DNA of 64,000 nucleotides from Chryseobacterium elymi (GCF_003385495.1 NZ_QNUH01000011.1:62001-126000); one strand, 5' to 3'. Numbered from the stretch's first letter, positions 1 through 8,817 are shown. Made by a program: numbers and translations. Notes: generated from the letters alone by a model not told the origin.

Positions 1-124
1 CAGTTATGGAGGTCTTAAAATATTTATTCAGAAAGATTTTACACCCATCTTCAATGACAGTGCTCTCCTGAAGAATAAATATGGAGTTCAGATCGGTATA
101 GAATTCGTAAATATAATTTTCTAA
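1..124 (+). CDS. C-terminal end of an outer-membrane beta-barrel-like protein (partial)
   Basis: The frame beginning at base 2 is open from the window edge to the TAA at 122-124 and encodes 40 residues (SYGGLKIFIQKDF...EFVNIIF). The alternating hydrophobic/polar pattern and the terminal phenylalanine resemble the last strands and C-terminal signal of an outer-membrane beta-barrel protein. The start and most of the gene lie outside the window, so the family cannot be named. The call rests on this short tail only. Confidence 0.55.
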   Translation, partial: SYGGLKIFIQKDFTPIFNDSALLKNKYGVQIGIEFVNIIF

Positions 125-220
125 TTCAGCAATAAAGTTGAATCTTTTTTAAAGATAATTTAATTTTAATTAATTTTTATTGAGGCTAACAAATGTTTGT
201 AAAGGAATCATCCGTTTTTA

Positions 221-251
221 AAACACACTGTCTAAAAGTGTGTTTTTTTTT
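221..251 (+). terminator. Hairpin terminator with long T-run
   Basis: A 9-bp perfect stem (AAACACACT at 221-229 with AGTGTGTTT at 237-245) is followed by an uninterrupted run of T. It probably ends the transcript of the outer-membrane protein gene and lies upstream of the start at 274. Confidence 0.75.
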
Positions 252-273
252 GTATTTTGGCACTTTAGTAAAT

Positions 274-678
274 ATGAAAAATATTCAGTTATTAGGATTA
301 TTATTAGTGGTAGCGGGGAGTTTTCTGCCTCTTGTTCATGTTCCCATTATAGGAAACTGGAATTACTGGAAGCTGGATCATTATCTGGCTATTGCATGCT
401 GGATCTTCGCTGCGTGCGCAGTTTTTGGTATTGTCAACAACAGTGCGAAAATAGTAAGATTTTTTGGTGTACTGCTGATTTTGTTATTTGCATTTACACT
501 TGTTGCAGTTAAGATGCAGTCTCTGGAATATTTCAGCTTTCTGCCGTTCAAATCATGGAGAGAAGCTTTTGCAGGAGTTGTAAAGCTGAGATGGGGCTGG
601 ATAGTAGAATTTTTAGGCGCTTTCCTTATGGTTTTCGCTACAGGAAATAAAAAAGTAAATAAACGGACACAGATATGA
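274..678 (+). CDS. Small integral membrane protein, function unknown
   Basis: A 134-residue protein with four evident hydrophobic segments (about residues 4-24, 37-53, 60-80 and 103-125), hence probably an inner-membrane protein. The ATG at 274 (MKNIQLLGLLL) is preferred to an in-frame ATG at 193, because the earlier start would translate through the terminator hairpin at 221-251. The stop overlaps the next start by four bases (ATGA), so the two are probably translated together. No recognisable catalytic motif; not assigned to a family. Confidence 0.7.
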   Translation: MKNIQLLGLLLVVAGSFLPLVHVPIIGNWNYWKLDHYLAIACWIFAACAVFGIVNNSAKIVRFFGVLLILLFAFTLVAVKMQSLEYFSFLPFKSWREAFAGVVKLRWGWIVEFLGAFLMVFATGNKKVNKRTQI

Positions 679-1088
679 AACATTTAAAAATAGCATCAGC
701 AGCTATATTAATGTTGATGTTTTCACAGGCTAAATCTCAAAAGACAGCATTTGACAACCCGGATCAACCGGCTAAATGTAAAAACATAAGAGAAGGGAAG
801 TTCCTTCGCCCGAACTATCCCGAGGGAATTTGGTATATGACTATTAAGGATAATATTCAGACCGAATATTTCAATAATGGGAAAGACTACATAAAATCCA
901 CGTTGGTTTTTGTAGACGACTGCAATTATAAAGCGATCGTGCTGGATAACACAGCCAATGATGACCGTATTCATATAGGAGATGTTTTCAGTAATAAAAT
1001 TGTAGAAACTCAGGATAATGCCCTGAAAGTACATACCAAAATTGAAAATAGCCAGTATGAGGTTATTTATATAAAAGTAAAAAAATAG
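675..1088 (+). CDS. Small secreted protein, function unknown
   Basis: A 137-residue protein with an N-terminal signal peptide (MKHLKIASAAILMLMFSQAKSQ) and a mature part of about 115 residues with two cysteines (KCKN and DDCNY), which could form a disulfide. The mature part is rich in beta-strand-like segments (GIWYMTIKDN, YEVIYIKVKK), as in small lipocalin-like or beta-sandwich periplasmic proteins of this phylum. It overlaps the membrane protein upstream by four bases, suggesting a two-gene operon. No family recognised. Confidence 0.65.
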   Translation: MKHLKIASAAILMLMFSQAKSQKTAFDNPDQPAKCKNIREGKFLRPNYPEGIWYMTIKDNIQTEYFNNGKDYIKSTLVFVDDCNYKAIVLDNTANDDRIHIGDVFSNKIVETQDNALKVHTKIENSQYEVIYIKVKK

Positions 1089-1143
1089 AACAGTATAATG
1101 TAGCCGGAAGGCAGCATTTGTAAAAAAAGTAAATATAATACAC

Positions 1144-2322
1144 ATGAAAGAAGTATTCATCGTTTCCGCAGTAAGAACACCTATAGGGAGTTTTATGGGA
1201 AGCCTTTCAACCGTTCCTGCTACAAAGCTGGGATCTGCTGCTGTAAAAGGAGCATTAAATAAAATTGGTCTTGATCCTAAGAATGTTCAGGAGATCTATA
1301 TGGGAAATGTACTGCAGGCAGGAGAAGGCCAGGCGCCGGCCCGTCAGGTGGCTTTGGGTGCAGGTTTGTCTATTGAGACGCCTTCTACTACAGTCAATAA
1401 AGTATGTGCTTCCGGAATGAAAGCAGTAACTATGGCGGCACAGGCTATCAAAGCAGGTGATGCTGAAGTAATTGTTGCCGGAGGTATGGAAAATATGTCA
1501 TTGGTTCCCCATTACTATAATGCAAGAGTTGCCACTAAATTAGGCGATATCAAAATGCAGGACGGAATGGTGCTGGATGGCCTTACAGACGTTTACGGTA
1601 AAGTGCATATGGGAGTATGTGCTGAGAAATGTGCTGTAGATTATGGTATTTCAAGAGAAGATCAGGATAACTTTGCCATAGAATCTTACAAAAGATCTGC
1701 AAAAGCCTGGAGCGAAGGGAAATTTGCTGAAGAAGTGGTTCCTGTTGAAATTCCCCAAAGAAAAGGAGATCCGGTAATTTTTGCTGAAGACGAAGAGTAC
1801 AAAGCTGTGAATTTTGACAGACTTCCTACACTTCCTACCGTATTCAAGAAAGAAGAAGGAACCGTAACCGCTGCCAATGCATCTACATTAAATGACGGTG
1901 CTTCTGCCCTGATCCTTGTTTCTAAAGAAAAAATGGAAGAATTGGGTCTAAAGCCTTTAGCTAAAATTGTTTCTTATGCTGATGCAGCTCAGGAGCCTGA
2001 AAACTTCACGACTGCTCCTGCAAAAGCTTTACCGATTGCCCTTAAAAAAGCGGGTCTTGAGATTTCGGACATCGATTTCTTTGAATTCAACGAAGCGTTC
2101 TCTGTAGTAGGCCTTGCCAACAACAAAATTCTAGGACTGGATGCATCCAAAGTAAACGTAAACGGTGGAGCAGTGGCTATAGGACATCCGCTGGGAAGTT
2201 CAGGATCCAGAATTATCGTAACGCTGATCAATGTATTGAAGCAGAATAATGCAAAATACGGTGCTGCAGCTATCTGTAACGGTGGTGGTGGAGCTTCTGC
2301 TATCGTGATTGAGAATATGTAA
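1144..2322 (+). CDS. Acetyl-CoA C-acetyltransferase (thiolase II)
   Basis: A 392-residue thiolase that condenses two acetyl-CoA to acetoacetyl-CoA or does the reverse. All active-site elements are visible: the acyl-accepting Cys88 in NKVCASGMKA, His348 in AIGHPLGSSG, and the proton-relay Cys378 in ICNGGGGAS, numbering almost identical to E. coli AtoB (88/349/379). Length is standard. In this organism it can feed the mevalonate pathway (a mevalonate-kinase-like gene lies at 4126) or fatty-acid/ketone metabolism; sequence alone does not decide. It is followed by a strong terminator and looks like a single-gene unit. Confidence 0.95.
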   Translation: MKEVFIVSAVRTPIGSFMGSLSTVPATKLGSAAVKGALNKIGLDPKNVQEIYMGNVLQAGEGQAPARQVALGAGLSIETPSTTVNKVCASGMKAVTMAAQAIKAGDAEVIVAGGMENMSLVPHYYNARVATKLGDIKMQDGMVLDGLTDVYGKVHMGVCAEKCAVDYGISREDQDNFAIESYKRSAKAWSEGKFAEEVVPVEIPQRKGDPVIFAEDEEYKAVNFDRLPTLPTVFKKEEGTVTAANASTLNDGASALILVSKEKMEELGLKPLAKIVSYADAAQEPENFTTAPAKALPIALKKAGLEISDIDFFEFNEAFSVVGLANNKILGLDASKVNVNGGAVAIGHPLGSSGSRIIVTLINVLKQNNAKYGAAAICNGGGGASAIVIENM

Positions 2323-2343
2323 AATTCTCTTTAATACTATTTT

Positions 2344-2400
2344 ACCATTAAGGAATCGATAATTTTTCTAAATTCTAATCGATTTCTTAATGGTTTTTCT
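2344..2400 (+). terminator. Long-stem terminator after the thiolase gene
   Basis: A 17-bp stem (2344-2360 with 2378-2394) with a single wobble or mismatch position is followed by TTTTTCTATTTTT. It separates the thiolase gene from the MFS gene. Confidence 0.85.
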
Positions 2401-2428
2401 ATTTTTGTGCTACTAATATTTATTTGAA

Positions 2429-3919
2429 ATGTCTGAAATTGAGAATCAACAGCCTCAAAACATAAAGAATAATCCAAGGATTATGAAAGCCTGGGCTGTA
2501 TACGACTGGGCGAATTCTGTTTACTCATTGGTTATTACCTCTACTATTTTCCCTATTTACTATTCCATACTGACAACTGCTTATGAGAAAAAGGAGTATG
2601 TGGAAGAAACAAAATCATGGATTGATGTTCCGGTAAGGCACATGATAAAGATCTTCGGAAAAGAATATCAGCCGGATGCTGTGTATGGATATTCATTAAC
2701 CATATCATTTTTTATTGTAGTACTGCTTTCTCCGTTCCTGTCTTCACTGGCGGATACTATCGGAAATAAGAAATCATTCCTGCAGTTTTTCTGTTATCTT
2801 GGAGCTACTTCATGTATGGGGTTGGCTATGTTTACGGGAATGCATAATGTATTTTTAGGGCTTCTATTCAGTATCACGGCGAGTGTCGGGTTCTGGGGAA
2901 GTTTGGTATTTTATAACTCATTTTTGCCAGATATTGCAACCCGGGATAAACAGGATGCGCTGTCTGCAAGAGGATATGTTTACGGATATATAGGCTCTGT
3001 CGTTCTTGTGGTGATCTGTCTGGTACTTATTCAGGTTTTTGCAAAAGGAGCGGCACAACAGCTTTTATTTACAAGAATAAGTTTCCTGTTGACCGGTGCA
3101 TGGTGGTTTGGTTTTTCCCAGTATACTTTCAAACATCTTCCTCAGTTTGGAGATGTTAAAGAAAAACTGCCTAAAGATCTTGTCCTTTTAAATTATAAGA
3201 ATATCTTTAAAAAACATGAAGAACAGGGTGGTTTCTTTGAGGTTCTTAAAGACAATATGAGCTTTTATAAAGACATTGCCAAAGAAAGTTTTCATGAGCT
3301 TTTCAAAGTGGGTGGAGTATTGTTTAAGGATAGAAACCTAAAATTTTTCCTTTCCAGCTTCTTCTTTTACAGTGTCGGGATGCAGACCATTTTCCTCATG
3401 GCCACCTTATTTGGAAAAAGTGAAATCAACCTGGCTCAGGATAAACTGATCGGAACCCTTTTGGTTATTCAAATCGAAGCGATTATCGGGGCAGTCATAT
3501 TCTCCAGGTTATCAAGAAAAATAGGAAACAGAAACGTGATTTCTATCGCTATCGTACTTTGGATTGTTGCGTGTCTTTGGGCCTATTTCCTGAACAAAGA
3601 AAATCCTACGGTAGAATATCAGTTCTATGGAGTGGCAGCAGTAGTAGGATTGGTAATGGGTGGACTTCAGGCTATGTCCAGGTCTACTTACTCAAAGCTT
3701 CTTCCGGAAGATTCTATGGAAAATACCACATATTTCAGCTTCTATGATGTATTGGAAAAAATTGCGATCATTATCGGAACATTCATCTTTGCGACACTGA
3801 TTGAACATTTTAATAATATGCGTATCGCAGCCCTTTCGATGACTTTATTTTTCGCAGCAGGACTTGTTCTGATCCGGTTTCTTAAAGTTAATATGCGGAA
3901 AGAAAGAGATACTTTATAA
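2429..3919 (+). CDS. MFS transporter, Atg22/UMF-like
   Basis: A 496-residue polytopic membrane protein with about 12 hydrophobic segments. The N-terminal signature KAWAVYDWANSVYSLVI is the hallmark of the Atg22-like branch of the major facilitator superfamily (vacuole-effluxer-like, UMF family), and the GLVMGGLQAMSRSTYSKLLPE motif in the second half is also typical. A hydrophilic insertion (about residues 55-85) lies between the first two helices and a long cytoplasmic loop (about 245-300) separates the two six-helix halves. Substrate unknown; the yeast relative exports amino acids from the vacuole. Single-gene unit flanked by terminators. Confidence 0.85.
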   Translation: MSEIENQQPQNIKNNPRIMKAWAVYDWANSVYSLVITSTIFPIYYSILTTAYEKKEYVEETKSWIDVPVRHMIKIFGKEYQPDAVYGYSLTISFFIVVLLSPFLSSLADTIGNKKSFLQFFCYLGATSCMGLAMFTGMHNVFLGLLFSITASVGFWGSLVFYNSFLPDIATRDKQDALSARGYVYGYIGSVVLVVICLVLIQVFAKGAAQQLLFTRISFLLTGAWWFGFSQYTFKHLPQFGDVKEKLPKDLVLLNYKNIFKKHEEQGGFFEVLKDNMSFYKDIAKESFHELFKVGGVLFKDRNLKFFLSSFFFYSVGMQTIFLMATLFGKSEINLAQDKLIGTLLVIQIEAIIGAVIFSRLSRKIGNRNVISIAIVLWIVACLWAYFLNKENPTVEYQFYGVAAVVGLVMGGLQAMSRSTYSKLLPEDSMENTTYFSFYDVLEKIAIIIGTFIFATLIEHFNNMRIAALSMTLFFAAGLVLIRFLKVNMRKERDTL

Positions 3920-3954
3920 CCAAACTGTCAATAAAAATTAATTAAACTATCAAT

Positions 3955-3980
3955 AAAAGCCTGATCTTTCAGGCTTTTTT
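3955..3980 (+). terminator. Terminator after the MFS gene
   Basis: A 10-bp perfect stem (AAAAGCCTGA 3955-3964, TCAGGCTTTT 3969-3978) with a TCTT loop and trailing T residues. Confidence 0.9.
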
Positions 3981-4071
3981 GCTGCATACAGATAAAATGG
4001 TTTCTGCTCTTTGTAGTGATGAAAGCCTGAAAAACGTTTTCTGCTTAAATAAATTGGAATTCGGCTTAAGT

Positions 4072-4105
4072 TTTGCTTATATTCAGCGGAATAATTTTAA
4101 CTTTG
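4072..4105 (+). promoter_or_regulatory. Bacteroidota-type promoter for the GHMP kinase operon
   Basis: TAACTTTG at 4098-4105 fits the TAnnTTTG -7 consensus and TTTG at 4072-4075 serves as -33, with 22 bases between. Transcription would start near 4112, just before the ATG at 4126, which argues against longer in-frame starts that lie upstream of the promoter. Confidence 0.6.
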
Positions 4106-4125
4106 CAAAAAGATTTATTGTCAAA

Positions 4126-5052
4126 ATGACGAACCCTCTATTTTATGCAAAAATAATTCTCTTTGGAGAATATGGGATGATTGAAGACTCCCAGGGGCTT
4201 GTAGTACCTTACAGTTTCTATAAGGGAACCCTGAAATTTTCAGATTTAAATTCTGAATTTGAACTTAAATCGAACAAACATCTACAGAAATACTCTGATT
4301 TTCTTGCAACGCTTGACCTTTCTGATGATTTTAAATTGGATATCGAAAGCTTTAAAAATGATATTGAATCCGGACTTTTCTTCGATTCCAATATTCCCCA
4401 GGGATACGGTGTAGGAAGTTCAGGAGCTTTGGTAGCTGCTATTTTTGAAAAATATGCGCTCAATAAGTTGGATCCTGAACAAATCTCAAAAGACAATCTG
4501 AAAAAATTAAAAACCGTTTTTGGAGAAATGGAAAGCTATTTCCATGGTAAAAGTTCAGGAATGGACCCTCTGATCTGCTATATGAACCTTCCGATCCTTA
4601 TCGAGAATAAAGAAAACCTCGATAGAGTTTCCATCCCGGAAGGGGAAGCTGGAAAAGGAGCCATATTTCTTATCGACAGCGGTATTACAGGAGAAACAGG
4701 GCCTATGATACAGATTTTCTTTGAAAAAATGAAAACTGAAGGCTTCCGAAAAACATTGAAAGAAGAATTCATCCGTTACAACAATGCATGCATTGAATCT
4801 TTCCTTAAAAAAGACATGAATCCTTTCTTCAGAAACCTGAAAAAGCTTTCCTATTGGGCATATGAACATTTCCGTCCGATGATTCCTGAAAGTATTTTCA
4901 ACATCTGGAAAAAAGGGCTTGACTCTAATGCCTACTATCTGAAACTTTGCGGAAGCGGTGGCGGAGGATATATTTTGGGCTTCACAAAAGATTACGCGAA
5001 AGCAGAAAAAATGCTTGAAGGCTTCCAAAAAGAAGTGATTTATAGATTTTAA
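4126..5052 (+). CDS. GHMP kinase, mevalonate-kinase-like
   Basis: A 308-residue GHMP-superfamily kinase. It has the N-terminal GEYGMIE segment (14-20), the ATP-binding loop PQGYGVGSSGALVAAIF (about 91-107) and the C-terminal glycine-rich motif KLCGSGGGGYILGF (about 274-287). This pattern fits mevalonate kinase (ATP + mevalonate to 5-phosphomevalonate), and the next gene is a prenyltransferase, so a role in isoprenoid supply is likely. The ATG at 4126 was chosen because the promoter lies at 4072-4105. Other GHMP kinases (phosphomevalonate kinase, sugar kinases) are possible but less likely. Confidence 0.8.
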   Translation: MTNPLFYAKIILFGEYGMIEDSQGLVVPYSFYKGTLKFSDLNSEFELKSNKHLQKYSDFLATLDLSDDFKLDIESFKNDIESGLFFDSNIPQGYGVGSSGALVAAIFEKYALNKLDPEQISKDNLKKLKTVFGEMESYFHGKSSGMDPLICYMNLPILIENKENLDRVSIPEGEAGKGAIFLIDSGITGETGPMIQIFFEKMKTEGFRKTLKEEFIRYNNACIESFLKKDMNPFFRNLKKLSYWAYEHFRPMIPESIFNIWKKGLDSNAYYLKLCGSGGGGYILGFTKDYAKAEKMLEGFQKEVIYRF

Positions 5053-5062
5053 ACAGGCTGGA

Positions 5063-5992
5063 ATGAATTCTGAAAAAGAAACTTTCCAGTCTAAAAACTA
5101 TATCTCTAAATCTATTTTTTACAGATTCTCACAATTCGTGGGTTTTCTGATCGGAGCTCGTTTTTTTGTTGCAGCACTTCTTACATTTGCCCTGTATGTA
5201 TCAACTTTTTTCCTTTTCAATCAAGATGAAACATTCAGTAAATTTGTTTTCGATTTTAAAGTACATGGCATTATTTTCTGTACCGTTATAACCATCCTGG
5301 CTGGTGGGATCATTAACCAGTTTTACGATTTGGAAAAAGACCATGTGGTAAAACCATTCCGGACCAGAATTCAAAGTTTTATTAAGCAAAAATATTTTTT
5401 ATATGCTTACCTTGCTCTGACAGCGATTTCTCTTGGAGTCGCATGGATGATTTCGCATAAGGTTTTTGTTTTTTTCCTTGTATACCAGTTCTTCATGTGG
5501 TTTTACAGTCATAAGTTAAGCCGGTTACTGATCATTAATAACCTTACTTTTGTAAGCCTTACATTATACCCTTTTTTTGGAATGATGGTATATTACGAAA
5601 CTTTTTCCAAGAAAGTACTGCTGATGGCCATTTTCCTTTTCCTTATCCTTTTGTGTATCGATATAGTGAAAGATATGCTGACGAAAAGTGTAGACAAAGC
5701 ATTCGGATATACAACCATTCCCAACTATTTTAAAAATAAAAACACCCTGATCATTATTATTTCTCTATTGATTACCACAATGGCTGTTTCCATGAAACTT
5801 ATCACTAAAACAGGGATATCAGGTTTTATGGCATATTACTTTACCGGAGGCTTATTCGTAATGATCTTCTGTATTTACCTTTTGCTTAAGTCTACCAGAA
5901 AAAGTAAATTCCTTACTCTCAATCTCTTAAGGTTCTGGGTTTTTGTAGGAATCATCGCTATGCTTTTGAATGGAATTGAAAGTAAATTGTAG
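5063..5992 (+). CDS. UbiA-family prenyltransferase (geranylgeranylglycerol-phosphate type?)
   Basis: A 309-residue membrane enzyme with about nine transmembrane segments. The first aspartate-rich motif of UbiA enzymes is visible as NxxxDxxxD in INQFYDLEKDHVV (N85, D89, D93), and the second as DIVKD...DKAFGYTTIP near residues 195-215. These bind Mg-prenyl-diphosphate and catalyse prenyl transfer to an aromatic or glycerol-phosphate acceptor. It starts 10 bases after the mevalonate-kinase-like gene and is surely co-transcribed. Bacteroidota homologues are often annotated as geranylgeranylglycerol-phosphate geranylgeranyltransferase; the acceptor cannot be read from sequence. It is distinct from MenA at 27767. 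Confidence 0.82.
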   Translation: MNSEKETFQSKNYISKSIFYRFSQFVGFLIGARFFVAALLTFALYVSTFFLFNQDETFSKFVFDFKVHGIIFCTVITILAGGIINQFYDLEKDHVVKPFRTRIQSFIKQKYFLYAYLALTAISLGVAWMISHKVFVFFLVYQFFMWFYSHKLSRLLIINNLTFVSLTLYPFFGMMVYYETFSKKVLLMAIFLFLILLCIDIVKDMLTKSVDKAFGYTTIPNYFKNKNTLIIIISLLITTMAVSMKLITKTGISGFMAYYFTGGLFVMIFCIYLLLKSTRKSKFLTLNLLRFWVFVGIIAMLLNGIESKL

Positions 5993-6024
5993 AAAATTTT
6001 CTTTAAATAAACTGAGGTTATTAT

Positions 6025-6032
6025 TACCTTTG
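6025..6032 (+). promoter_or_regulatory. -7 promoter element of the proline dehydrogenase gene
   Basis: TACCTTTG matches TAnnTTTG 24 bases before the ATG at 6056. No convincing -33 element at the usual distance. Confidence 0.5.
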
Positions 6033-6055
6033 CAAAACTAAATTTAATAAAAAGG

Positions 6056-7222
6056 ATGCCCATTTTTAACGATACTAAAGTTGCATTTGCAGACAAGTCT
6101 GATGCACAATTGAGAAAGGCGTACTGGATGTTTAAAATGATTGAACAGCCTGCTCTTACCAGTCTTGGAACTTCTGTTCTTAATTTTACGGTACACAATA
6201 ATTTTCCTTTCGTGACCGGAATTGTAAAAAGTACCTTATTTGAACAGTTCTGTGGCGGCGAGACCCGTGAAGAAAGTATGAAGGCAGTAAAACAGCTTTT
6301 CAAAAGAGGAGTGGGAAGTATTTTCGATTACTCTATTGAAGGGAAAGAAGATGAGGAAACCTTTGATGCAGTATGCAAAGAGATCAAAGATATCATTAGA
6401 TTTTCTGTTGGAAATCCCGCTATCCCTTTTATTGTATTTAAGCCCACAGCTTTTGGAAGAATCGACCTTTACGAAGCGGTAGGAAGTGGTGCTGAGCTTA
6501 CTTCAAGCCAGAAAGAAGAATGGGAAAGAGTCGTAAGAAGGTTTGATGAAGTATGCAGCCTTTGCCATGAAAATGACAAAAAAGTAATGGTAGATGCTGA
6601 AGAAACCTGGATGCAGGATGCGGCAGACCAGCTTTGTGAAGAAATGATGGAGAAATACAACCGGGAAAAGCCAATCGTCTGGAATACCATCCAGATGTAC
6701 AGAACGGGAAGACTGGAGTATATGGAAGCTCATCTTCAGAAGGCCAGAGAAAAGAACTATTTCATAGGATATAAGATCGTTCGTGGTGCCTACATGGAAA
6801 AGGAGAGAGCAAGAGCAGAAGAAAAAGGATATCCGGATCCTATTCAGCCTACTAAAGAGGCTTCGGATAAAAATTATAATTCAGGAATTGATTTTGTAAT
6901 GAATCATTTGGATAAAGTATCTGCATTCTTTGGAACTCATAACGAAATTTCATCCGAGTTGGTTATGGATAAAATGAAATCCAGATCTCTTGAAAACGGT
7001 AACCCTCATATCTATTTTGGACAACTTTACGGAATGAGTGATAACATCACCTTCTATCTTTCAGATAAAGGCTATAATGTGGCTAAATATCTTCCATACG
7101 GTCCTGTGAAAGATGTTGTACCCTATCTTACCAGAAGAGCCAGAGAAAACACTTCTGTAGCCGGACAAACCGGAAGGGAATTAGGACTGATCAGTAAAGA
7201 GCTGGAAAGAAGAAAAAAATAG
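6056..7222 (+). CDS. Proline dehydrogenase
   Basis: A 388-residue FAD enzyme oxidising L-proline to pyrroline-5-carboxylate, the first step of proline catabolism, passing electrons to the respiratory quinone pool. The beta/alpha-barrel signatures of the family are visible: MVDAEETWMQ (about 180-189), the flavin-binding IVRGAYMEKERARAEEKGYP, YGMSDNITFYL, and the C-terminal substrate-binding PYGPVKDVVPYLTRRARENTS with its paired arginines. It is the monofunctional form, without a fused P5C dehydrogenase domain. Own promoter and a downstream hairpin make it a single-gene unit. Confidence 0.93.
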   Translation: MPIFNDTKVAFADKSDAQLRKAYWMFKMIEQPALTSLGTSVLNFTVHNNFPFVTGIVKSTLFEQFCGGETREESMKAVKQLFKRGVGSIFDYSIEGKEDEETFDAVCKEIKDIIRFSVGNPAIPFIVFKPTAFGRIDLYEAVGSGAELTSSQKEEWERVVRRFDEVCSLCHENDKKVMVDAEETWMQDAADQLCEEMMEKYNREKPIVWNTIQMYRTGRLEYMEAHLQKAREKNYFIGYKIVRGAYMEKERARAEEKGYPDPIQPTKEASDKNYNSGIDFVMNHLDKVSAFFGTHNEISSELVMDKMKSRSLENGNPHIYFGQLYGMSDNITFYLSDKGYNVAKYLPYGPVKDVVPYLTRRARENTSVAGQTGRELGLISKELERRKK

Positions 7223-7243
7223 TCATATTTTGAATAGATATAT

Positions 7244-7272
7244 AAGACCTGTAGTTTTTCTGCAGGTCTTTA
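7244..7272 (+). terminator. Terminator after proline dehydrogenase
   Basis: AAGACCTGTAG (7244-7254) pairs with CTGCAGGTCTT (7260-7270) through one wobble pair, loop TTTTT. The T-run after it is short. Confidence 0.7.
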
Positions 7273-7360
7273 ATTTGGTATACATCAGAAAAGGATGTGC
7301 CTAAGTTTCATAAATTTTTAATATTACCTTAATTGATTATACTTTAATAATAATAGATTT

Positions 7361-7429
7361 ATGATTTATAAATGTTATATTTTTATTGTTTTAATTGTTG
7401 TTATTATTTATATTTGGGTAAAACATTAA
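7361..7429 (+). CDS. Possible 22-residue hydrophobic micro-protein
   Basis: ATG at 7361 opens a 22-codon frame, MIYKCYIFIVLIVVIIYIWV plus KH, a single predicted membrane helix with basic ends. It lies alone on the plus strand between proline dehydrogenase and the HTH gene, and is followed by two hairpins, the second with a plus-strand T-run at 7535-7540. That terminator would make sense only if something is transcribed here. No clear ribosome-binding site or promoter, and AT-rich DNA makes hydrophobic codons by chance, so this is only a candidate. Confidence 0.2.
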   Translation: MIYKCYIFIVLIVVIIYIWVKH

Positions 7430-7462
7430 AGACTACAATGATGTCACACATACAAAAATTGC

Positions 7463-7540
7463 AAAACTAATAAAGCAATAAGCTTTAGTTTTCTTCTTCA
7501 ATATTTTTTATCCTGGCCATTTTCTTTGGCCAGGTTTTTT
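7463..7540. terminator. Two hairpins between the HTH gene and the plus-strand gap
   Basis: The first (about 7463-7495) pairs AAAACTA..AAGC with GCTTTAGTTTT and can serve minus-strand transcripts. The second has a perfect 8-bp stem CCTGGCCA/TGGCCAGG (7512-7519, 7527-7534) followed by TTTTTT at 7535-7540, so it terminates plus-strand transcription. The latter touches the stop codon of the HTH gene. The rest of the 7223-7538 gap shows nothing else I can support. Confidence 0.6.
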
Positions 7541-8075
7541 ATGGCTCAAAACTTTCAAATTTTCCGTTTTCGTAGAACAGAACAATCCTTTTTATTTTAT
7601 TTTCCTGATTACCAACGATTTGGCTTAATATTTTATCATTGGTGTCTTCTAATCGCTGAGAATCGGATATATTTTCTAATGATCTATAAGGGGGCGGTAT
7701 AAACGATTCTCGTGGGCTCTCTTTCAGAGTACTGATTTCCTCTTCACTTCCGAATTCTCCATCATCTTTCATCATCGTAAACAAATCGGGTAGCGGAGTA
7801 GGCTTTGCTTTCTCATCCTCCTGTTTTTCCTCTGAAGAAGATTTTACTTCCGGTAATTCGGATTTCAGCATTTCACCTTCACCTGTAACAAGCCAGTCCC
7901 AAAGAATCTCCGGGAAGCTTGACTTGATCTTTATAATAAATTCCAGAGATGGTTTGTTTCTTCCGGAAGTGATATGCGAAATGGAAGAGCGCTGTACATC
8001 TATCTCATCTGCAAACTCAGAAGGACTGAGATTGGAATACTCTATAACTTTGGAAATTCTCTCGTTTAAACTCAT
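7539..8075 (-). CDS. XRE-type helix-turn-helix regulator
   Basis: A 178-residue protein with an N-terminal Cro/CI-type HTH domain (residues about 5-65): ERISKVIEYSNLSPSEFADEI, then the recognition-helix region VQRSSISHITSGRNKPSLEFI. The remaining ~100 residues are polar and proline/glutamate-rich, look largely disordered, and end in a short beta-like segment (IKRIVLFYENGKFESFEP). No peptidase domain of LexA type is seen. The gene faces away from a large AT-rich region with four ACAAATG copies directly upstream (8099-8140), which could be its own operators. Target genes unknown. Confidence 0.82.
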   Translation of the reverse strand: MSLNERISKVIEYSNLSPSEFADEIDVQRSSISHITSGRNKPSLEFIIKIKSSFPEILWDWLVTGEGEMLKSELPEVKSSSEEKQEDEKAKPTPLPDLFTMMKDDGEFGSEEEISTLKESPRESFIPPPYRSLENISDSQRLEDTNDKILSQIVGNQENKIKRIVLFYENGKFESFEP

Positions 8076-8098
8076 AGAAATAAGTCATTAATTATTTT

Positions 8099-8174
8099 AC
8101 AAATGTAACAAATGTAATTTACAAATGCAAAACACAAATGTTAACAAACAGAAATATTCATTGTATACATTTGT
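8099..8174. promoter_or_regulatory. Cluster of ACAAATG motifs, candidate operators of the HTH gene
   Basis: ACAAATG occurs at 8099-8105, 8108-8114, 8121-8127 and 8134-8140, with steps of 9, 13 and 13 bases, and once inverted (CATTTGT) at 8168-8174. The cluster begins about 25 bases upstream of the HTH start codon. A longer form ACAA(A/G)TGTTAAC is seen at 8134-8145, 8861-8872 and 8967-8978, the last 55 bases before the peptidase gene. This is what regularly spaced repressor sites look like; assignment to the adjacent HTH protein is inference. Confidence 0.45.
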
Positions 8175-8817
8175 AACTTAATTCTAATTGTTGTTAAATC
8201 AATAGATTATAAATTGATTACAATTGTATTATTAATTTGTTACAGTAAATTTTAGTAAGCATCTATCATATAAAATGGGATTATTATTTACTGAAGTAAT
8301 AGTTTAAAGTTGTAAATTCATATATTTTAGAAGGATATTTTGTCCCTTAAATCTCTATAAAAATGCTATTTACATTATTAAACTTCCTAAACCTCTTTTT
8401 GAATTATAATTGTATAAGATTCCCTATAAAATGTATATAAAGCTTATTTTATAAGGAATACATTGGTAAATTACTGATGTAAATACACTATTTTGAGCCT
8501 TTATTGTGCTGAATTGAAAGGAAAATTGTAATCTCGTTAAGCAACTAATATTATTGTAGATTAAAGTACTTAAAAAAGTGGTGCTTGAATGATTTTCAGA
8601 GACCGACTTAATTTTTTATACAATTTACATATGTATACTGCTCAAAGCAATCAAGTTTTCTATAACTTTTATGTTTAATAAAATTGTCATCATATAGTAA
8701 AAATAGCCTTTTCAAGCACTTAAAGTGCTCTTATAAATACTATTGAAATAAATTTTATAAGTGATTGAATATTAATTATTTAAATGTTTTTAATTAAATT
8801 ATTCGCAATCCACAATT

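Noticed and set aside
193..273. N-terminal extension of the small membrane protein from ATG 193
   Set aside because: It runs through a strong terminator hairpin (221-251); ATG 274 begins the first membrane helix.
3979..4125. 49-codon extension of the GHMP kinase
   Set aside because: It starts in the terminator of the previous gene and contains the promoter at 4072-4105; family proteins begin near MTNPLFYAKI.
8362..8439. 25-codon hydrophobic ORF (MLFTLLNFLNLFLNYN...) in the AT-rich region
   Set aside because: No promoter, ribosome site or terminator; such frames are expected by chance in DNA this AT-rich.
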